Below are positions 21,536 to 29,882 of a stretch of DNA of 64,000 nt, one piece after another. The DNA is from Sphingomonas turrisvirgatae (GTDB taxonomy: Bacteria > Pseudomonadota > Alphaproteobacteria > Sphingomonadales > Sphingomonadaceae). Both the position numbers and the translations under genes were made by a program. The notes beneath the pieces were generated by a model that was given only the letters and a program-made list of their open reading frames with translations, did no database searches and was not told where the DNA came from. Every line of letters begins with the position of its first letter. Within the stretch, counting starts at the first letter, position 1. The DNA is taken from positions 1 through 64,000 of the forward strand of contig NZ_MDDS01000006.1 of assembly GCF_001721295.1 (NCBI RefSeq). The letters run 5' to 3'.

Positions 21536-23318
21536 TCGGCTCAAGGAACGCCGCGGTCAGATGCAGGGGGAGCGGCTCGTCCTGCTTGATGACGAGCGAG
21601 GTGCTTTCCGACACGTGGCTCTCGTTGCTGAAGCTGTAGGGACCGTTCAATAGGTCATCCGGCTCACCATAGGCCTCGCTCCCGCGCGCCTTGAGCTGGT
21701 AAAGCTTGTTCTCGCTCGGCCCGACCAATGGAGGCCCTGAGTTGATGAGCCGCACGACTGCCTCACCCAACTGCTGCTTGCGACCAACATTGGCGCCACC
21801 CGGCAAGATGAGCGGCAGGGTCTCGATCAGCGTGCTATACGGTAGGCCGATGGTGACATTCCGAGAAGGGCCAGTTGTCGATGGCAGCGTGACCGTTCCG
21901 TTGGTGACAGTCAGATCGCGCACCACCGCCCCGTCAGCCAGCGCCCACACTGTGCGCCCTTCAAGATGCCACAGGCCCGAAAACACGGTCTGCGGCTCCT
22001 CAAGGAAGAACGAGACCGAACAATCGAGGAAACACGTCAGTTCGCGATCGTTCCATCTTGCCGCAGCCATGCGCTCGATGAACACGCGTTCGACCCCGCC
22101 CACGACCCGGCGCACGGTGAGATAAAGCCGATCTTCCCCGGCTTCCGAGATGGCGCAGACGCTCTCGACCTTTCCGTCAGTCTCGCACAACGTCCAGCCC
22201 CAGACCTGTTGCTCCTGCTCCCAGGTGAAGCACAGCAGCTTGCCGTCAGATCGAGCAGCCCAGATGATGGAATCGGGCTCCTGGCAATATGCCCAGGACA
22301 CGATGCTGAACCCACGCATCAGGTGCGGGCTGAAGATCGACACATCGCTGGACTGATAGCCGTCCAACTCGAAGGTATAGCCGATCGTGCGGACGCTCTC
22401 GCCCACACTGGGACGGTAGAACACCACGTTGTCGACGACCAGCGGGCCAAGCCGCGACGAGCCGCGGCCGATCTGCCGGCGCGCCCTCACCTGTTGAGGT
22501 GACAAATACCCGTCGTCATTCGCACCGTCGATCTTGAAGATGCTGTCAGAGGTTAGCGCCAGCAGGTTCGAGACCGAAGCAAGCTGGTTCACCGCGTTCA
22601 CCCGGCCGGCCACCACGCCGAGCGCCAGCGCGTCGCTGTCCTTGAGCGGGCGTGAGGTGTCGAAGTTCTCGTAATCCGACGACTTCGACCCCCAGATGCC
22701 GTTCGGACGGTTGTTCGTGCGCGCGAACATGAGCCGCTGCTCGAAGAACGTGACAGTCGAAGGATAGTCGCCGGCAACCGAAAACGGGTTCTGGCCCCCA
22801 GGCGGGCCGTTGGACAGTTCAGGACCGATATTGTCGTCGACGAATGAGAGTTGATCGGTCGAGCCGATATAGCCGAAGTCCTGCGTGTTGTCGGACTTGT
22901 AGACGTAGTAGCGATCCGCCCCGGTGACTGCAGCCCATGTGATCGTGTTGCTGTTGCGCTTGAGCGTCAGGTCATTCGTCGCCGTCGACGTGGCGGACAG
23001 GCGGCTCTCCTGCCCGGTCTCGGCATTGATCGCGGTAACGCCATAGGTCGCGGGTTGGGGGAAGTAGGCGTCGCCGCCGTTGTCCGCGTCGGTGTTCGGG
23101 GTTGATGCAGTCGCGGAGACACCCGATGGCGCATCGATCGCTGGCCCGAACGTGACCGTCGCGAACTCCCAATGGTCGTGCCCATAGCGCAGCAGCTTTG
23201 TCGGGGCATGATCGATATGGGCGAGATACATGACATCGGCGGTCTGCTCGAAGTCGATGTCCGCAAGCTCGACGCCGTTGTAGGGCGTGCCCACGCTGTA
23301 GATACGCGCGACGCTCAT
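21516..23318 (-). CDS. Tail tubular protein B-like, main part (gp12-like)
   Basis: A 600-residue beta-rich protein. The start MSVARIYSVGTPYNGVELAD and then DFEQTADVMYLAHIDHAPTK is the usual interior of gp12-type nozzle proteins, not an N-terminus: in relatives it follows a segment like that in the upstream gene. Overlap ATGA (23315-23318) joins the two. It should form the tail nozzle. A natural gene split, programmed frameshift or sequencing error could explain the break. Confidence 0.8.
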   Translation of the reverse strand: MSVARIYSVGTPYNGVELADIDFEQTADVMYLAHIDHAPTKLLRYGHDHWEFATVTFGPAIDAPSGVSATASTPNTDADNGGDAYFPQPATYGVTAINAETGQESRLSATSTATNDLTLKRNSNTITWAAVTGADRYYVYKSDNTQDFGYIGSTDQLSFVDDNIGPELSNGPPGGQNPFSVAGDYPSTVTFFEQRLMFARTNNRPNGIWGSKSSDYENFDTSRPLKDSDALALGVVAGRVNAVNQLASVSNLLALTSDSIFKIDGANDDGYLSPQQVRARRQIGRGSSRLGPLVVDNVVFYRPSVGESVRTIGYTFELDGYQSSDVSIFSPHLMRGFSIVSWAYCQEPDSIIWAARSDGKLLCFTWEQEQQVWGWTLCETDGKVESVCAISEAGEDRLYLTVRRVVGGVERVFIERMAAARWNDRELTCFLDCSVSFFLEEPQTVFSGLWHLEGRTVWALADGAVVRDLTVTNGTVTLPSTTGPSRNVTIGLPYSTLIETLPLILPGGANVGRKQQLGEAVVRLINSGPPLVGPSENKLYQLKARGSEAYGEPDDLLNGPYSFSNESHVSESTSLVIKQDEPLPLHLTAAFLEPNVSNPG

Positions 23319-23947
23319 ACGTCGTAATCGAAGTAGCGCCGGCCACCACCGCCGCCAGTCGGAGGCGGAGGAGGAGGCGGGACAGGATCAGGAACAGGCG
23401 GCGGCGGGGGAGGTGGAGCAGGTTCCTCGGTTCGCGTGATCCCGCCAGTGTCGGCAGTGAATGCACCATAGCCTGTCGCATTGACCGGAACCGAGAAGGT
23501 GCTGTCGCTCAGGACGGTGACCGGCAGGATGCGACCGTTCAACTCGGTCATACCTTCGATACCATCGAAGAAAACCTCATCCCCGGTCTCGAAGCCGTGA
23601 AACGCCGCTGTAACAACGGCGGGATTGCCATTGGTGATGGCTTCGATCGTCAGCCTCTCTTCAAGGACAAGCCCCCCGTTCGCAGCGACCCGCATATAGC
23701 CCTGCCCCATCTCAAGGGCGTAGGTCTGCGTGAGCGAGAATTGGAAGGGAAACAGCCGGACAGGCTGGCTGGCATCCTTGACCTCAGCTACGAACCGCGT
23801 GCCAGGCCGCTTCTCCAGCCCGCCATATTTCTTGACCTTGACGTTGCGCGCCCGCTTGACGGCTGAGGCATATGCCTGAACGTCGAAGCGCGAGATGATG
23901 TCATCCGAGACCTCGCCCTTGGCGAAGTTGACCAGCGGAAACCTCAT
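23315..23947 (-). CDS. Tail tubular protein B-like, N-terminal part
   Basis: A 210-residue protein beginning MRFPLVNFAKGEVSDDIISR and continuing with KKYGGLEKRPGTRFVAE, the classic N-terminus of gp12-like nozzle proteins. A second domain (about 95-165) resembles an inserted small beta domain. The C-terminus is a Pro/Gly linker (PPPPPPPVPDPVPPPPPPP, then TGGGGG). The stop overlaps the ATG of the gene carrying the remainder of the family. Confidence 0.8.
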   Translation of the reverse strand: MRFPLVNFAKGEVSDDIISRFDVQAYASAVKRARNVKVKKYGGLEKRPGTRFVAEVKDASQPVRLFPFQFSLTQTYALEMGQGYMRVAANGGLVLEERLTIEAITNGNPAVVTAAFHGFETGDEVFFDGIEGMTELNGRILPVTVLSDSTFSVPVNATGYGAFTADTGGITRTEEPAPPPPPPPVPDPVPPPPPPPTGGGGGRRYFDYDV

Positions 23948-24576
23948 CCGAATGCGCCCCGGCGAGCAAGCTCGGCCTCGCTCACATATTGCTGGACGCG
24001 GCGCGGATAGCGGTTCTCATCCTCGGCAATGGCGCGCTTGAGCGAAAGCTCGGCCATCTGGATCGCGTCACCCTTGATCGCTCGATCCTTCTTGATCGGC
24101 ATGGCGACGCGCGCTGCCAGTTCCATCGAGACGGCATAGCGAAGCAGCGGGGGGAAGTCGGAGACCGGAGCCGTTGAGGCGCGATACTCGACGATCGCGT
24201 TGGGCACGTTGGCGTAGATCGTGCCACCCTGTTCAACGAACGGGATCGGGCCATAGGCGTCCCACATCGGCAGATCGAACATGCCGAACTCGGGATAGGA
24301 GGCTTCCGGCTTGGGAAGAACCCTCAGGACGCGGGTGGCACCGTCCGGCTTGGCATAGCCATAGGTCCATTCGGAGGACCGATCCGTAACAACGGGAGCG
24401 CCCGTCACGCGGCGGGTGAGGAAGCCCCATTCATGGCGGCTCAGGATATCGTCGACCACGCCATCATAGGCGCGCTTGCACTCGACGGCCGAGACGCTGC
24501 GTTCCTCGATCGAGGCAATCGCATCGGCGCCGATGGACGCCAGGGCATCGTTGCAGATGGAGACGACAGAGGCCAT
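23944..24576 (-). CDS. Tail tubular protein A-like (gp11-like)
   Basis: A 210-residue helical protein; the N-terminus SICNDALASIGADAIASIEE followed by CKRAYDGVVDDILSRHEW is diagnostic of gp11-type adaptor proteins that link the portal ring to the nozzle. ATG preceded by GGAGGGGC. A CGCTCGATTCAA copy lies 31 nt upstream. Confidence 0.88.
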   Translation of the reverse strand: MASVVSICNDALASIGADAIASIEERSVSAVECKRAYDGVVDDILSRHEWGFLTRRVTGAPVVTDRSSEWTYGYAKPDGATRVLRVLPKPEASYPEFGMFDLPMWDAYGPIPFVEQGGTIYANVPNAIVEYRASTAPVSDFPPLLRYAVSMELAARVAMPIKKDRAIKGDAIQMAELSLKRAIAEDENRYPRRVQQYVSEAELARRGAFG

Positions 24577-24606
24577 GCCCCTCCACTATCGCGGCGAGGC
24601 ATGGCC

Positions 24607-24618
24607 TTGAATCGAGCG
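24607..24618 (-). promoter_or_regulatory. Late-region 12-mer, copy 3
   Basis: CGCTCGATTCAA between the spike-base gene (ends 24621) and the gp11-like gene. CGATAG (24591-24586) follows after 15 nt, the same hexamer at the same distance as in copy 5. Confidence 0.65.
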
Positions 24619-24620
24619 CT

Positions 24621-24890
24621 TCAGTAGAAGCCGATAATCCCGCTGGCTGTCGTGCCAGTCGCGCGAACATGGCTCGCGCGCACCGCCAGAATGGTCCCGT
24701 TAGGAACGTTGTTGAACGTGACATCGGCACTGTCATCGATCGCTCGCAGCGCAATGTTGCCACCAGTCCCGACGTAGAGCGCCTTAGGCACATCAGCCAA
24801 GGCGTTGCTGTCGTGCGGGGTAACCGCCGCTACCCTGCGGCTTGGATAGGTGACCCGCTCCTCGAACGAGCCGGTGAAGTTGTCGGCCAT
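24621..24890 (-). CDS. Spike base protein, Rcc01079-like
   Basis: An 89-residue beta-rich protein with DVTFNNVPNGTILAVRASHV (about 55-74) and a final TTASGIIGFY. This pattern is that of the spike base protein of the Rhodobacter gene transfer agent (RCAP_rcc01079 family), a fibre/spike anchor on the particle. It sits between head decoration genes and the gp11-like adaptor. Confidence 0.75.
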   Translation of the reverse strand: MADNFTGSFEERVTYPSRRVAAVTPHDSNALADVPKALYVGTGGNIALRAIDDSADVTFNNVPNGTILAVRASHVRATGTTASGIIGFY

Positions 24891-24939
24891 ATCCGGCTCC
24901 TATGGACAGGGGCGAGGCCGAAGCCCCGCCCCACCCCCG

Positions 24940-25263
24940 TTACTGCGTGCGGTCCTTGTCGTAGGCTGCCTTGATCGCGGTGATCAGGTCGTCCTTCGAC
25001 AGGCCGGCAGGGTTGATGCCATGCTCGGTCGCCTTGGCTTCGAGCGCGGCCTTCGACAGGCGCGTCAGGTCGACATCACCCGGCTGCGGATCGAGCGCCT
25101 CCTCGACGGCGCGCTGAAGCGGATCGTCCTTGCCGACCTTCTCCATCCAGGTTTCGCTCACCGGCACGCCGGCGGGCACATACTCGCCTTCCTCGATGAG
25201 GAGGCCGTTGGCATAGCCGCGCTGCGAGGCGCGGTGCGAGTTGACTGCGGTTTCCTTCGCCAT
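24940..25263 (-). CDS. Hypothetical virion-region protein with HeH/SAP-like end
   Basis: A 107-residue protein. The C-terminal segment DLTRLSKAALEAKATEHGIN and the following LSKDDLITAIKAA resemble a helix-extension-helix (HeH/LEM/SAP-like) nucleic-acid-binding motif. ATG 25263 follows GAGGAGCGTGAAC. Probably a head-completion or decoration protein by position. Confidence 0.6.
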   Translation of the reverse strand: MAKETAVNSHRASQRGYANGLLIEEGEYVPAGVPVSETWMEKVGKDDPLQRAVEEALDPQPGDVDLTRLSKAALEAKATEHGINPAGLSKDDLITAIKAAYDKDRTQ

Positions 25264-25274
25264 GTTCACGCTCC

Positions 25275-25703
25275 TCAGTTGGTCTGCGCGCCGGCCACGA
25301 CCGCGGCAAAAATCTTGCCCGTCGACGGCGCGGTGCCAGTCACGTCATAGTAGAGCCGGAGATACTGCTCGTCCGTCCCTTCCGGCAGCGACGACGGGAA
25401 CTTGAGCCGCGCGCCGAGCGTCAGTTCAGCCGCCGCATAGGTCTTGGACGCGACCTCCTTGGGCGAGCTGAACGCCGCGGTGTCGTCGGTCTGGAGAACC
25501 AGCGTCAGGCTCGTCAGGTTGTTGAACGCCTCGGTGACGGAGATCCACAGCGGGATGTCCGAACCAATGCCGATATCGCGCTTGACCGGCGCGGAATGCC
25601 CGTAGGCCGTCCCGGCAGCGCCGATATCGAGGTTATTGGTCGAACCCGCGTCGGCCGTCACCGCCTGCGAGTTGCTGAAGACCAGGGTGTTGTCCACGAT
25701 CAT
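25275..25703 (-). CDS. Capsid cement protein, Bbp16-like
   Basis: A 142-residue beta-sandwich-type protein: MIVDNTLVFSNSQAVTADAG, central PLWISVTEAFNNLTSLTLVL and EGTDEQYLRLYYDVTGTAPS. This matches the Bbp16-family cement protein that staples the BPP-1 capsid. It is encoded just downstream of the major capsid gene, as in BPP-1. Confidence 0.8.
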   Translation of the reverse strand: MIVDNTLVFSNSQAVTADAGSTNNLDIGAAGTAYGHSAPVKRDIGIGSDIPLWISVTEAFNNLTSLTLVLQTDDTAAFSSPKEVASKTYAAAELTLGARLKFPSSLPEGTDEQYLRLYYDVTGTAPSTGKIFAAVVAGAQTN

Positions 25704-25727
25704 GTCTTGTCTCCCGTAGGCGCGCCG

Positions 25728-26762
25728 TTAGGCGACCGCCGATTCCGTGCTGAGGATTGCGTCCGAGACCTCGATCGGGATGCCCCGGTAGGACTGGACC
25801 ATGCGGCCTTCGAGCTCCATCGGCTTGAGCATGAGCGCGCCGTTGTTGCTGTTGGTGCCGAGCGCATCGAGCGCCGCGAGCGTCTCGCGGTTCATGTAGA
25901 TGACCGTGCGGCCTTCCACCGAAGCGTTCGGGTTGAGCTGACCGCCCGACTGCATCGCGGTCGAATAGACGCCCTGCAGCTTGTAGAGCGCCTGCCGCAT
26001 GAACTTGTAGAGATCGACGTTGCCGGCGTTCATGTCCGACACGTCGATGTTCGCAATGCGCGAGTTGTAGCGCCAGTCACGCACAGCGACGCCGATATGC
26101 TGGCGGAACAGCTCTTCCTTGACGTAATAGGCATTGCCGTTCGCATCGGTGACGCGCTGCTCGCCCTTGTCCTGGCGCTCGATGCCAGCCTTCGTGCCCT
26201 GCGGGTGGATCAGGTGCGTCGCCTTCTCCGACCAGGTGACGAACCAGATCGAGGTGTTGTCCGATCCGGCACCACCAGCCTTGACGATCTGGTTGCCAGC
26301 GCCGCCGCCGCCCGAAGCGTTGTAGCGCGCCGCCATGCCGCGGAACTTCTCCGGCGTCGTCACCACGTCGTGGTAGAAGAAGCCCGTCTCGGTCTCCTGC
26401 ACCATCGCTTCGAGGAACGCCTCACCTTCCTGCATACGCAGCGCGGCGGGGTTCTTCGAGATATCGAGCAAGCGCGTGTCAACGGTCGACAGGCCTTCAA
26501 CGAAGCCGGTCGTGTCCGTCACCATCGTGCGGCCCGACTTGCTCTGCGGGATGCCCTGATAGAGGCGACCCCACGTGACAGCGGGCAGGCCGGTGCGGAT
26601 CGAATGCTTGTGAATGGTGCCGGCGTTCGCTTCGACCGTGAACGCGTTGCGCATCACAGGCGACAGACGGCTCAGCGTCTCGACGACTTCCGCAGTCGCC
26701 TCATCCCCCTGCGCCCTGAACATGTCGATCAGGTTGAGGTAGGAACTCCCCAAAGTAGCCAT
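25728..26762 (-). CDS. Major capsid protein
   Basis: A 344-residue coat protein of the BPP-1 (Bbp17) type. The N-terminus MATLGSSYLNLIDMFRAQGD followed by RLSPVMRNAFTVEANAG and the segment IPQSKSGRTMVTDTTGFVEG are characteristic, and a DWRYNSRIANIDVSDMNAGN stretch lies in the second half. ATG is preceded by AGAAGGAATTT. It follows the scaffold gene, the standard order. Confidence 0.88.
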   Translation of the reverse strand: MATLGSSYLNLIDMFRAQGDEATAEVVETLSRLSPVMRNAFTVEANAGTIHKHSIRTGLPAVTWGRLYQGIPQSKSGRTMVTDTTGFVEGLSTVDTRLLDISKNPAALRMQEGEAFLEAMVQETETGFFYHDVVTTPEKFRGMAARYNASGGGGAGNQIVKAGGAGSDNTSIWFVTWSEKATHLIHPQGTKAGIERQDKGEQRVTDANGNAYYVKEELFRQHIGVAVRDWRYNSRIANIDVSDMNAGNVDLYKFMRQALYKLQGVYSTAMQSGGQLNPNASVEGRTVIYMNRETLAALDALGTNSNNGALMLKPMELEGRMVQSYRGIPIEVSDAILSTESAVA

Positions 26763-26817
26763 AAGAACAAATTCCTTCTAAGGGACCGTGGCGTCTCACG
26801 ACGCGGGTTGGTCAGGT

Positions 26818-27543
26818 TTACGCACTTGCCTTCACATCGTTCGGGTAGAGGATTTCTTCCCGAGACTTCGGAACCGGAGCGCCCATGTCGCCCCGCGGAA
26901 AATCACCATCCTCGCTCACCATCCCGCCGATCTTGCGCATCGCGCGGATCATCTCGGGGTGATTGCCAAGGCCACTGTCAGTGAGGAAGCTGCGGAACGG
27001 CGAGCCCTTGGGATAGCCCAGAGCGTCGAGCGCCTTTGCCGACAGTTCGATCGTCTCGTCCCACTTCGCCCCGCCCATCTCTGGATCGGACTTCGCGGTC
27101 TCAGCCCATTCCTTGCGCTGTGCGATGACCTCGTTGAGAATGACCTGATTGGCCGATTGCGCCGCGTTGGCGGCAATGCGCTCGCCGAACTTGGCCGCGA
27201 TAGGGACCAGCTTCTGAGCAGCCTCGTTCGACAGGCCGAGCTCGCGAAACACCGGATCGGCTTCAGCGAGGGTTTCCTCGTCGAGCGTCATGCCTTCCGG
27301 CGCGGTCAGTTCATAGGCCTCAGGGGGTCCGTCCGCAGCAGCAGCCTGATCGCCGCCCTTGTCCGCTTCCTCTCCCGACGCCTCACCTTCCGCGCCTTCA
27401 GCGTCGCCGCCCAGGATCGTGCTTTCATCGCCCGCCCCTTCGCTGCCGCCAGCATCGGGAGCAGCCGCGGTGTCGACAGCCGCATCAGCCGGCGTCACCG
27501 CTTCCGTCGTCTCCGTCACTGTATCGGTCGTCTCGTCCACCAC
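26818..27543 (-). CDS. Capsid scaffolding protein
   Basis: A 241-residue very acidic protein; the first 75 residues are Ala/Asp/Glu/Gly/Thr-rich and likely disordered, followed by helices (about 95-175). Composition and position directly upstream of the coat gene are typical of scaffold proteins. Its start overlaps the Bbp19-like gene by 59 nt. Confidence 0.8.
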   Translation of the reverse strand: MVDETTDTVTETTEAVTPADAAVDTAAAPDAGGSEGAGDESTILGGDAEGAEGEASGEEADKGGDQAAAADGPPEAYELTAPEGMTLDEETLAEADPVFRELGLSNEAAQKLVPIAAKFGERIAANAAQSANQVILNEVIAQRKEWAETAKSDPEMGGAKWDETIELSAKALDALGYPKGSPFRSFLTDSGLGNHPEMIRAMRKIGGMVSEDGDFPRGDMGAPVPKSREEILYPNDVKASA

Positions 27544-27838
27544 GTTTCTTCTCCTCGGGTTGGGATTGGGCTTCCTCGCGCAGCGCAGCGATCAGTGTGA
27601 TAAGGCTGTAGGGGTGCTGCATCGGCGCAGGCTGTCCCGCGTCGGCTTCGCGAAGGATGTCGAACCCCAGACTCCTGCGCCCCTCGACAAATGCGAGATC
27701 GCGACCGTCGGACCCGTTGGTTGCCCGCGTGGTTTGATCGAGAACCCCGGCCATTTGAATCGAGCGAAACAGGAAGCGCAGGAACTCGGGCCGCTTGACC
27801 AGGAACTCCATGTCCTGCCTGCGCTGCTTGTCGCTCAT
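27485..27838 (-). CDS. Bbp19-like virion protein
   Basis: A 117-residue protein with FLVKRPEFLRFLFRSIQMAG (12-31) and FVEGRRSLGFDIL (50-62), the pattern of the Bbp19 family of BPP-1-like phages. The last 25 residues are highly charged. A copy of the repeated 12-mer falls in the codons for the RSIQ segment. It overlaps portal (4 nt) and scaffold (59 nt). Confidence 0.8.
   Translation of the reverse strand: MSDKQRRQDMEFLVKRPEFLRFLFRSIQMAGVLDQTTRATNGSDGRDLAFVEGRRSLGFDILREADAGQPAPMQHPYSLITLIAALREEAQSQPEEKKRGGRDDRYSDGDDGSGDAG
27755..27766 (-). promoter_or_regulatory. Late-region 12-mer, copy 4 (within a gene)
   Basis: CGCTCGATTCAA inside the Bbp19-like coding sequence, 212 nt upstream of the scaffold start. 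The position 15 nt later reads GATCAA, so it lacks the TA found in the other four copies and may be only partly functional. Confidence 0.45.
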
Positions 27839-29481
27839 GCGCCCACCAGCATGTCGAGCGCACTCGTGCCGCCCACATCGGTCTCAGACAGCAAGCGAGC
27901 CGCGTCTGCCCCGTCGCGGACAGCGGGCATCGTCTGCGCCATCTGCTCGGCCTGTTGCTGTTGCGCCCGCGCATCGCGGATGCCCTTCACCATCTCGGCG
28001 GTGCGGATCATCTTGGCCGGCGCGCCAGCACGCTCGGCGAACTCGTCGATCATTTCGTCAACGTCGAGCTTGTCGACCGCCTCAGGGAATACAGCGGCGA
28101 GGTTGCCGACAAAGCCCGCGGTGCGCTCGATCTGGCCGATGCCAACCATGCGCTGCATCTGTGTGAGGATCGATACGAACTCGACCTTTAGAGACTGGCC
28201 CTGAATCGCCTCGGGGGCAGGAGGAAGCAGACCGCCCCGCTCCATCAACCCGAAGGTGCGGTCGATCGCGACTTCCAGCTTCTCGTTATTCACGCGCTCG
28301 ATGACCGGGCCAAGCTGGGTCAACTTCTCCTCGTTCCGAGAGGCGATTTCCTCCACGTTGCGCGGCTGGATGCCCTGCATGTTGGTGATCGCCATGAACA
28401 GGTCGGAATAGGACAGCTGGTCTGTCTGTTGCTTGGTGCGGTCGATTTCCTGCCGGATCGCGTCGACCGCCTGATAGGGCATCTGGTAGGGAACGATAAC
28501 TTGGCCGGCATCGATCGATGCAGCGGTCACGGTGTTACCCGGCTGACGAGTGAGCTTCACACCCGGTGGAACGATGGTCTCTGGATTGACCAGTTGATCG
28601 ATCGCCTGATTACGGCGCTTCACCTGAAGCTGCAGCTCCCGCAGCGAGGGCAGGCAGTCCATCCCCGGCGAATAGCCATACACGTCCGCGCCGACGGTTT
28701 CCCAGCGCGGTGCCCAGAATGGCTGCTCCTCATAGCCCGTGTAGCGCAGGAGGTGATCCTTGCGCCCGTCGTTCTCGTCCCAATAGAGCGAGCGGAACGG
28801 CTTGTTACGGTTGTCGATGCGCCCCGGATCGCGCTCGGTGTTCGGCTCAATCGCCTGAAAGACCGGCACCAGCTCGTGATAGTTGCTGCGGTCATACATG
28901 TTCATGACCTGCGGCGAGACGGCATTTCCAAACGCTTCAACCGCCTGCGAGACCGTCATGGGCGTGCGGCGGTAGAGCGTGTCAGCCTTCAGCGCGTTGC
29001 CGGCCGCGATCCAGTATTCGCCCGCCGTGAGGGCGTGGCAGACTGCGCCCTCGGTGCGATGCTCAACCATGACGCAGGCTTCGGTCCCGAACAGGCCGAG
29101 TTCACCATAGCCCGCCTTGGCAGCGCCGTAGAAGTTGGTCGTGGCGAGGAACGCATACATGCGACGCTCGACCTCGGAGAGCCACGCCTTGGCTTCCCAG
29201 TCCTCGTTCAGTTCGTCGTCATAGGTGCGCAGCGTGAACCAGGGGCGCGACGGGGAGGACAGCCCGCTCGTCATGCCGGCAGTGAGCGTGCGGAAGGCGT
29301 AGATGCCATGCTCGTCGAGAATCTTGACGTTGCGGCGGCGCTGGTTGGTTTCGCTGTTCAGGAAGCGCGAGCGTGCCGTTGCGGCATATTTCGCGATATC
29401 CCGCCATTCCTCCTCGAACGGCTGGCGGACCTGCTTCATTCCATGCAGGCGCTTTTCGCAACGCTCGCGGAGGGTGAGCAT
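27835..29481 (-). CDS. Portal (head-to-tail connecting) protein
   Basis: A 548-residue podovirus portal of the head-tail connector family. The N-terminus RQPFEEEWRDIAKYAATARS and the motif FRTLTAGMTSGLSSPSRPWF (63-82) are typical. The C-terminal part is Gln/Ala-rich and helical. Twelve copies should form the DNA entry ring bound by terminase and the gp11-like adaptor. TGATG overlap with the gene before it. Confidence 0.92.
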   Translation of the reverse strand: MLTLRERCEKRLHGMKQVRQPFEEEWRDIAKYAATARSRFLNSETNQRRRNVKILDEHGIYAFRTLTAGMTSGLSSPSRPWFTLRTYDDELNEDWEAKAWLSEVERRMYAFLATTNFYGAAKAGYGELGLFGTEACVMVEHRTEGAVCHALTAGEYWIAAGNALKADTLYRRTPMTVSQAVEAFGNAVSPQVMNMYDRSNYHELVPVFQAIEPNTERDPGRIDNRNKPFRSLYWDENDGRKDHLLRYTGYEEQPFWAPRWETVGADVYGYSPGMDCLPSLRELQLQVKRRNQAIDQLVNPETIVPPGVKLTRQPGNTVTAASIDAGQVIVPYQMPYQAVDAIRQEIDRTKQQTDQLSYSDLFMAITNMQGIQPRNVEEIASRNEEKLTQLGPVIERVNNEKLEVAIDRTFGLMERGGLLPPAPEAIQGQSLKVEFVSILTQMQRMVGIGQIERTAGFVGNLAAVFPEAVDKLDVDEMIDEFAERAGAPAKMIRTAEMVKGIRDARAQQQQAEQMAQTMPAVRDGADAARLLSETDVGGTSALDMLVGA

Positions 29482-29684
29482 CAGCCCAGGGTAGCCCCGG
29501 AGATACCCGAGACGTTGGCAGCGCCAAGCGCGCCCTGCGGACTGGTAAGGATCGACGCATAGAGGCCGCGACGACGGCGGGCCATCGCATCGGATCGACC
29601 GGCTGTCGCGCCCTGATCCGGCAGCTTGGTCGCCTGCCGCTCAGGGATGGATGGAACGTCGGGGGCCTTGGCCGAAACACACAT
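29481..29684 (-). CDS. Small virion-region protein, 67 aa
   Basis: Starts MCVSAKAPDVPSIPERQATK and ends ARRRRGLYASILTSPQGALG plus a short tail; small basic proteins with this ending accompany podovirus portals in related phages. Function unknown. A strong ribosome site (AAGGAG, 7 nt spacing) supports the start. Copy 5 of the 12-mer lies 47 nt upstream. Confidence 0.7.
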   Translation of the reverse strand: MCVSAKAPDVPSIPERQATKLPDQGATAGRSDAMARRRRGLYASILTSPQGALGAANVSGISGATLG

Positions 29685-29723
29685 GCGCTGCTCCTTGCGA
29701 GATGCAGCGCTATCGGGTGTCAG

Positions 29724-29882
29724 TCAGGCGTTGAATCGAGCGGCATGAGCGGCGCTGTCAAACGGGCCAACCCAGAACTCGTGCGTACCGAAAGGCGTTA
29801 GCCAGTTCCACCCGAACCTCCACCAGCCGTCCGATCTAAGCCGGATGCGGGGCTTAGACTTCGCTGTATCGGTCAATACCAT
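29724..29882 (-). CDS. Hypothetical small protein, 52 aa
   Basis: Begins MVLTDTAKSKPRIRLRSDGW within the end of the preceding gene and is Trp/Phe/Arg-rich (WWRFGWNWLTPFG). It overlaps the neighbour by 10 nt. Its last codons contain copy 5 of the 12-mer. No family recognised. Confidence 0.5.
   Translation of the reverse strand: MVLTDTAKSKPRIRLRSDGWWRFGWNWLTPFGTHEFWVGPFDSAAHAARFNA
29731..29742 (-). promoter_or_regulatory. Late-region 12-mer, copy 5
   Basis: CGCTCGATTCAA at the 3' end of a 52-codon gene; CGATAG (29715-29710) follows after exactly 15 nt. It is the copy nearest the terminase and would drive portal, scaffold and coat genes if it is a promoter. Confidence 0.65.

Noticed and set aside
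25596-26984. 462-codon plus-strand frame opposite the major capsid gene
   Set aside because: Shadow frame; the coat protein reading is unmistakable.
13230-29742. T7-like single-subunit RNA polymerase promoters as the sure meaning of the repeated 12-mer
   Set aside because: No phage RNA polymerase gene is visible in the window, so only a general late regulatory role is proposed.
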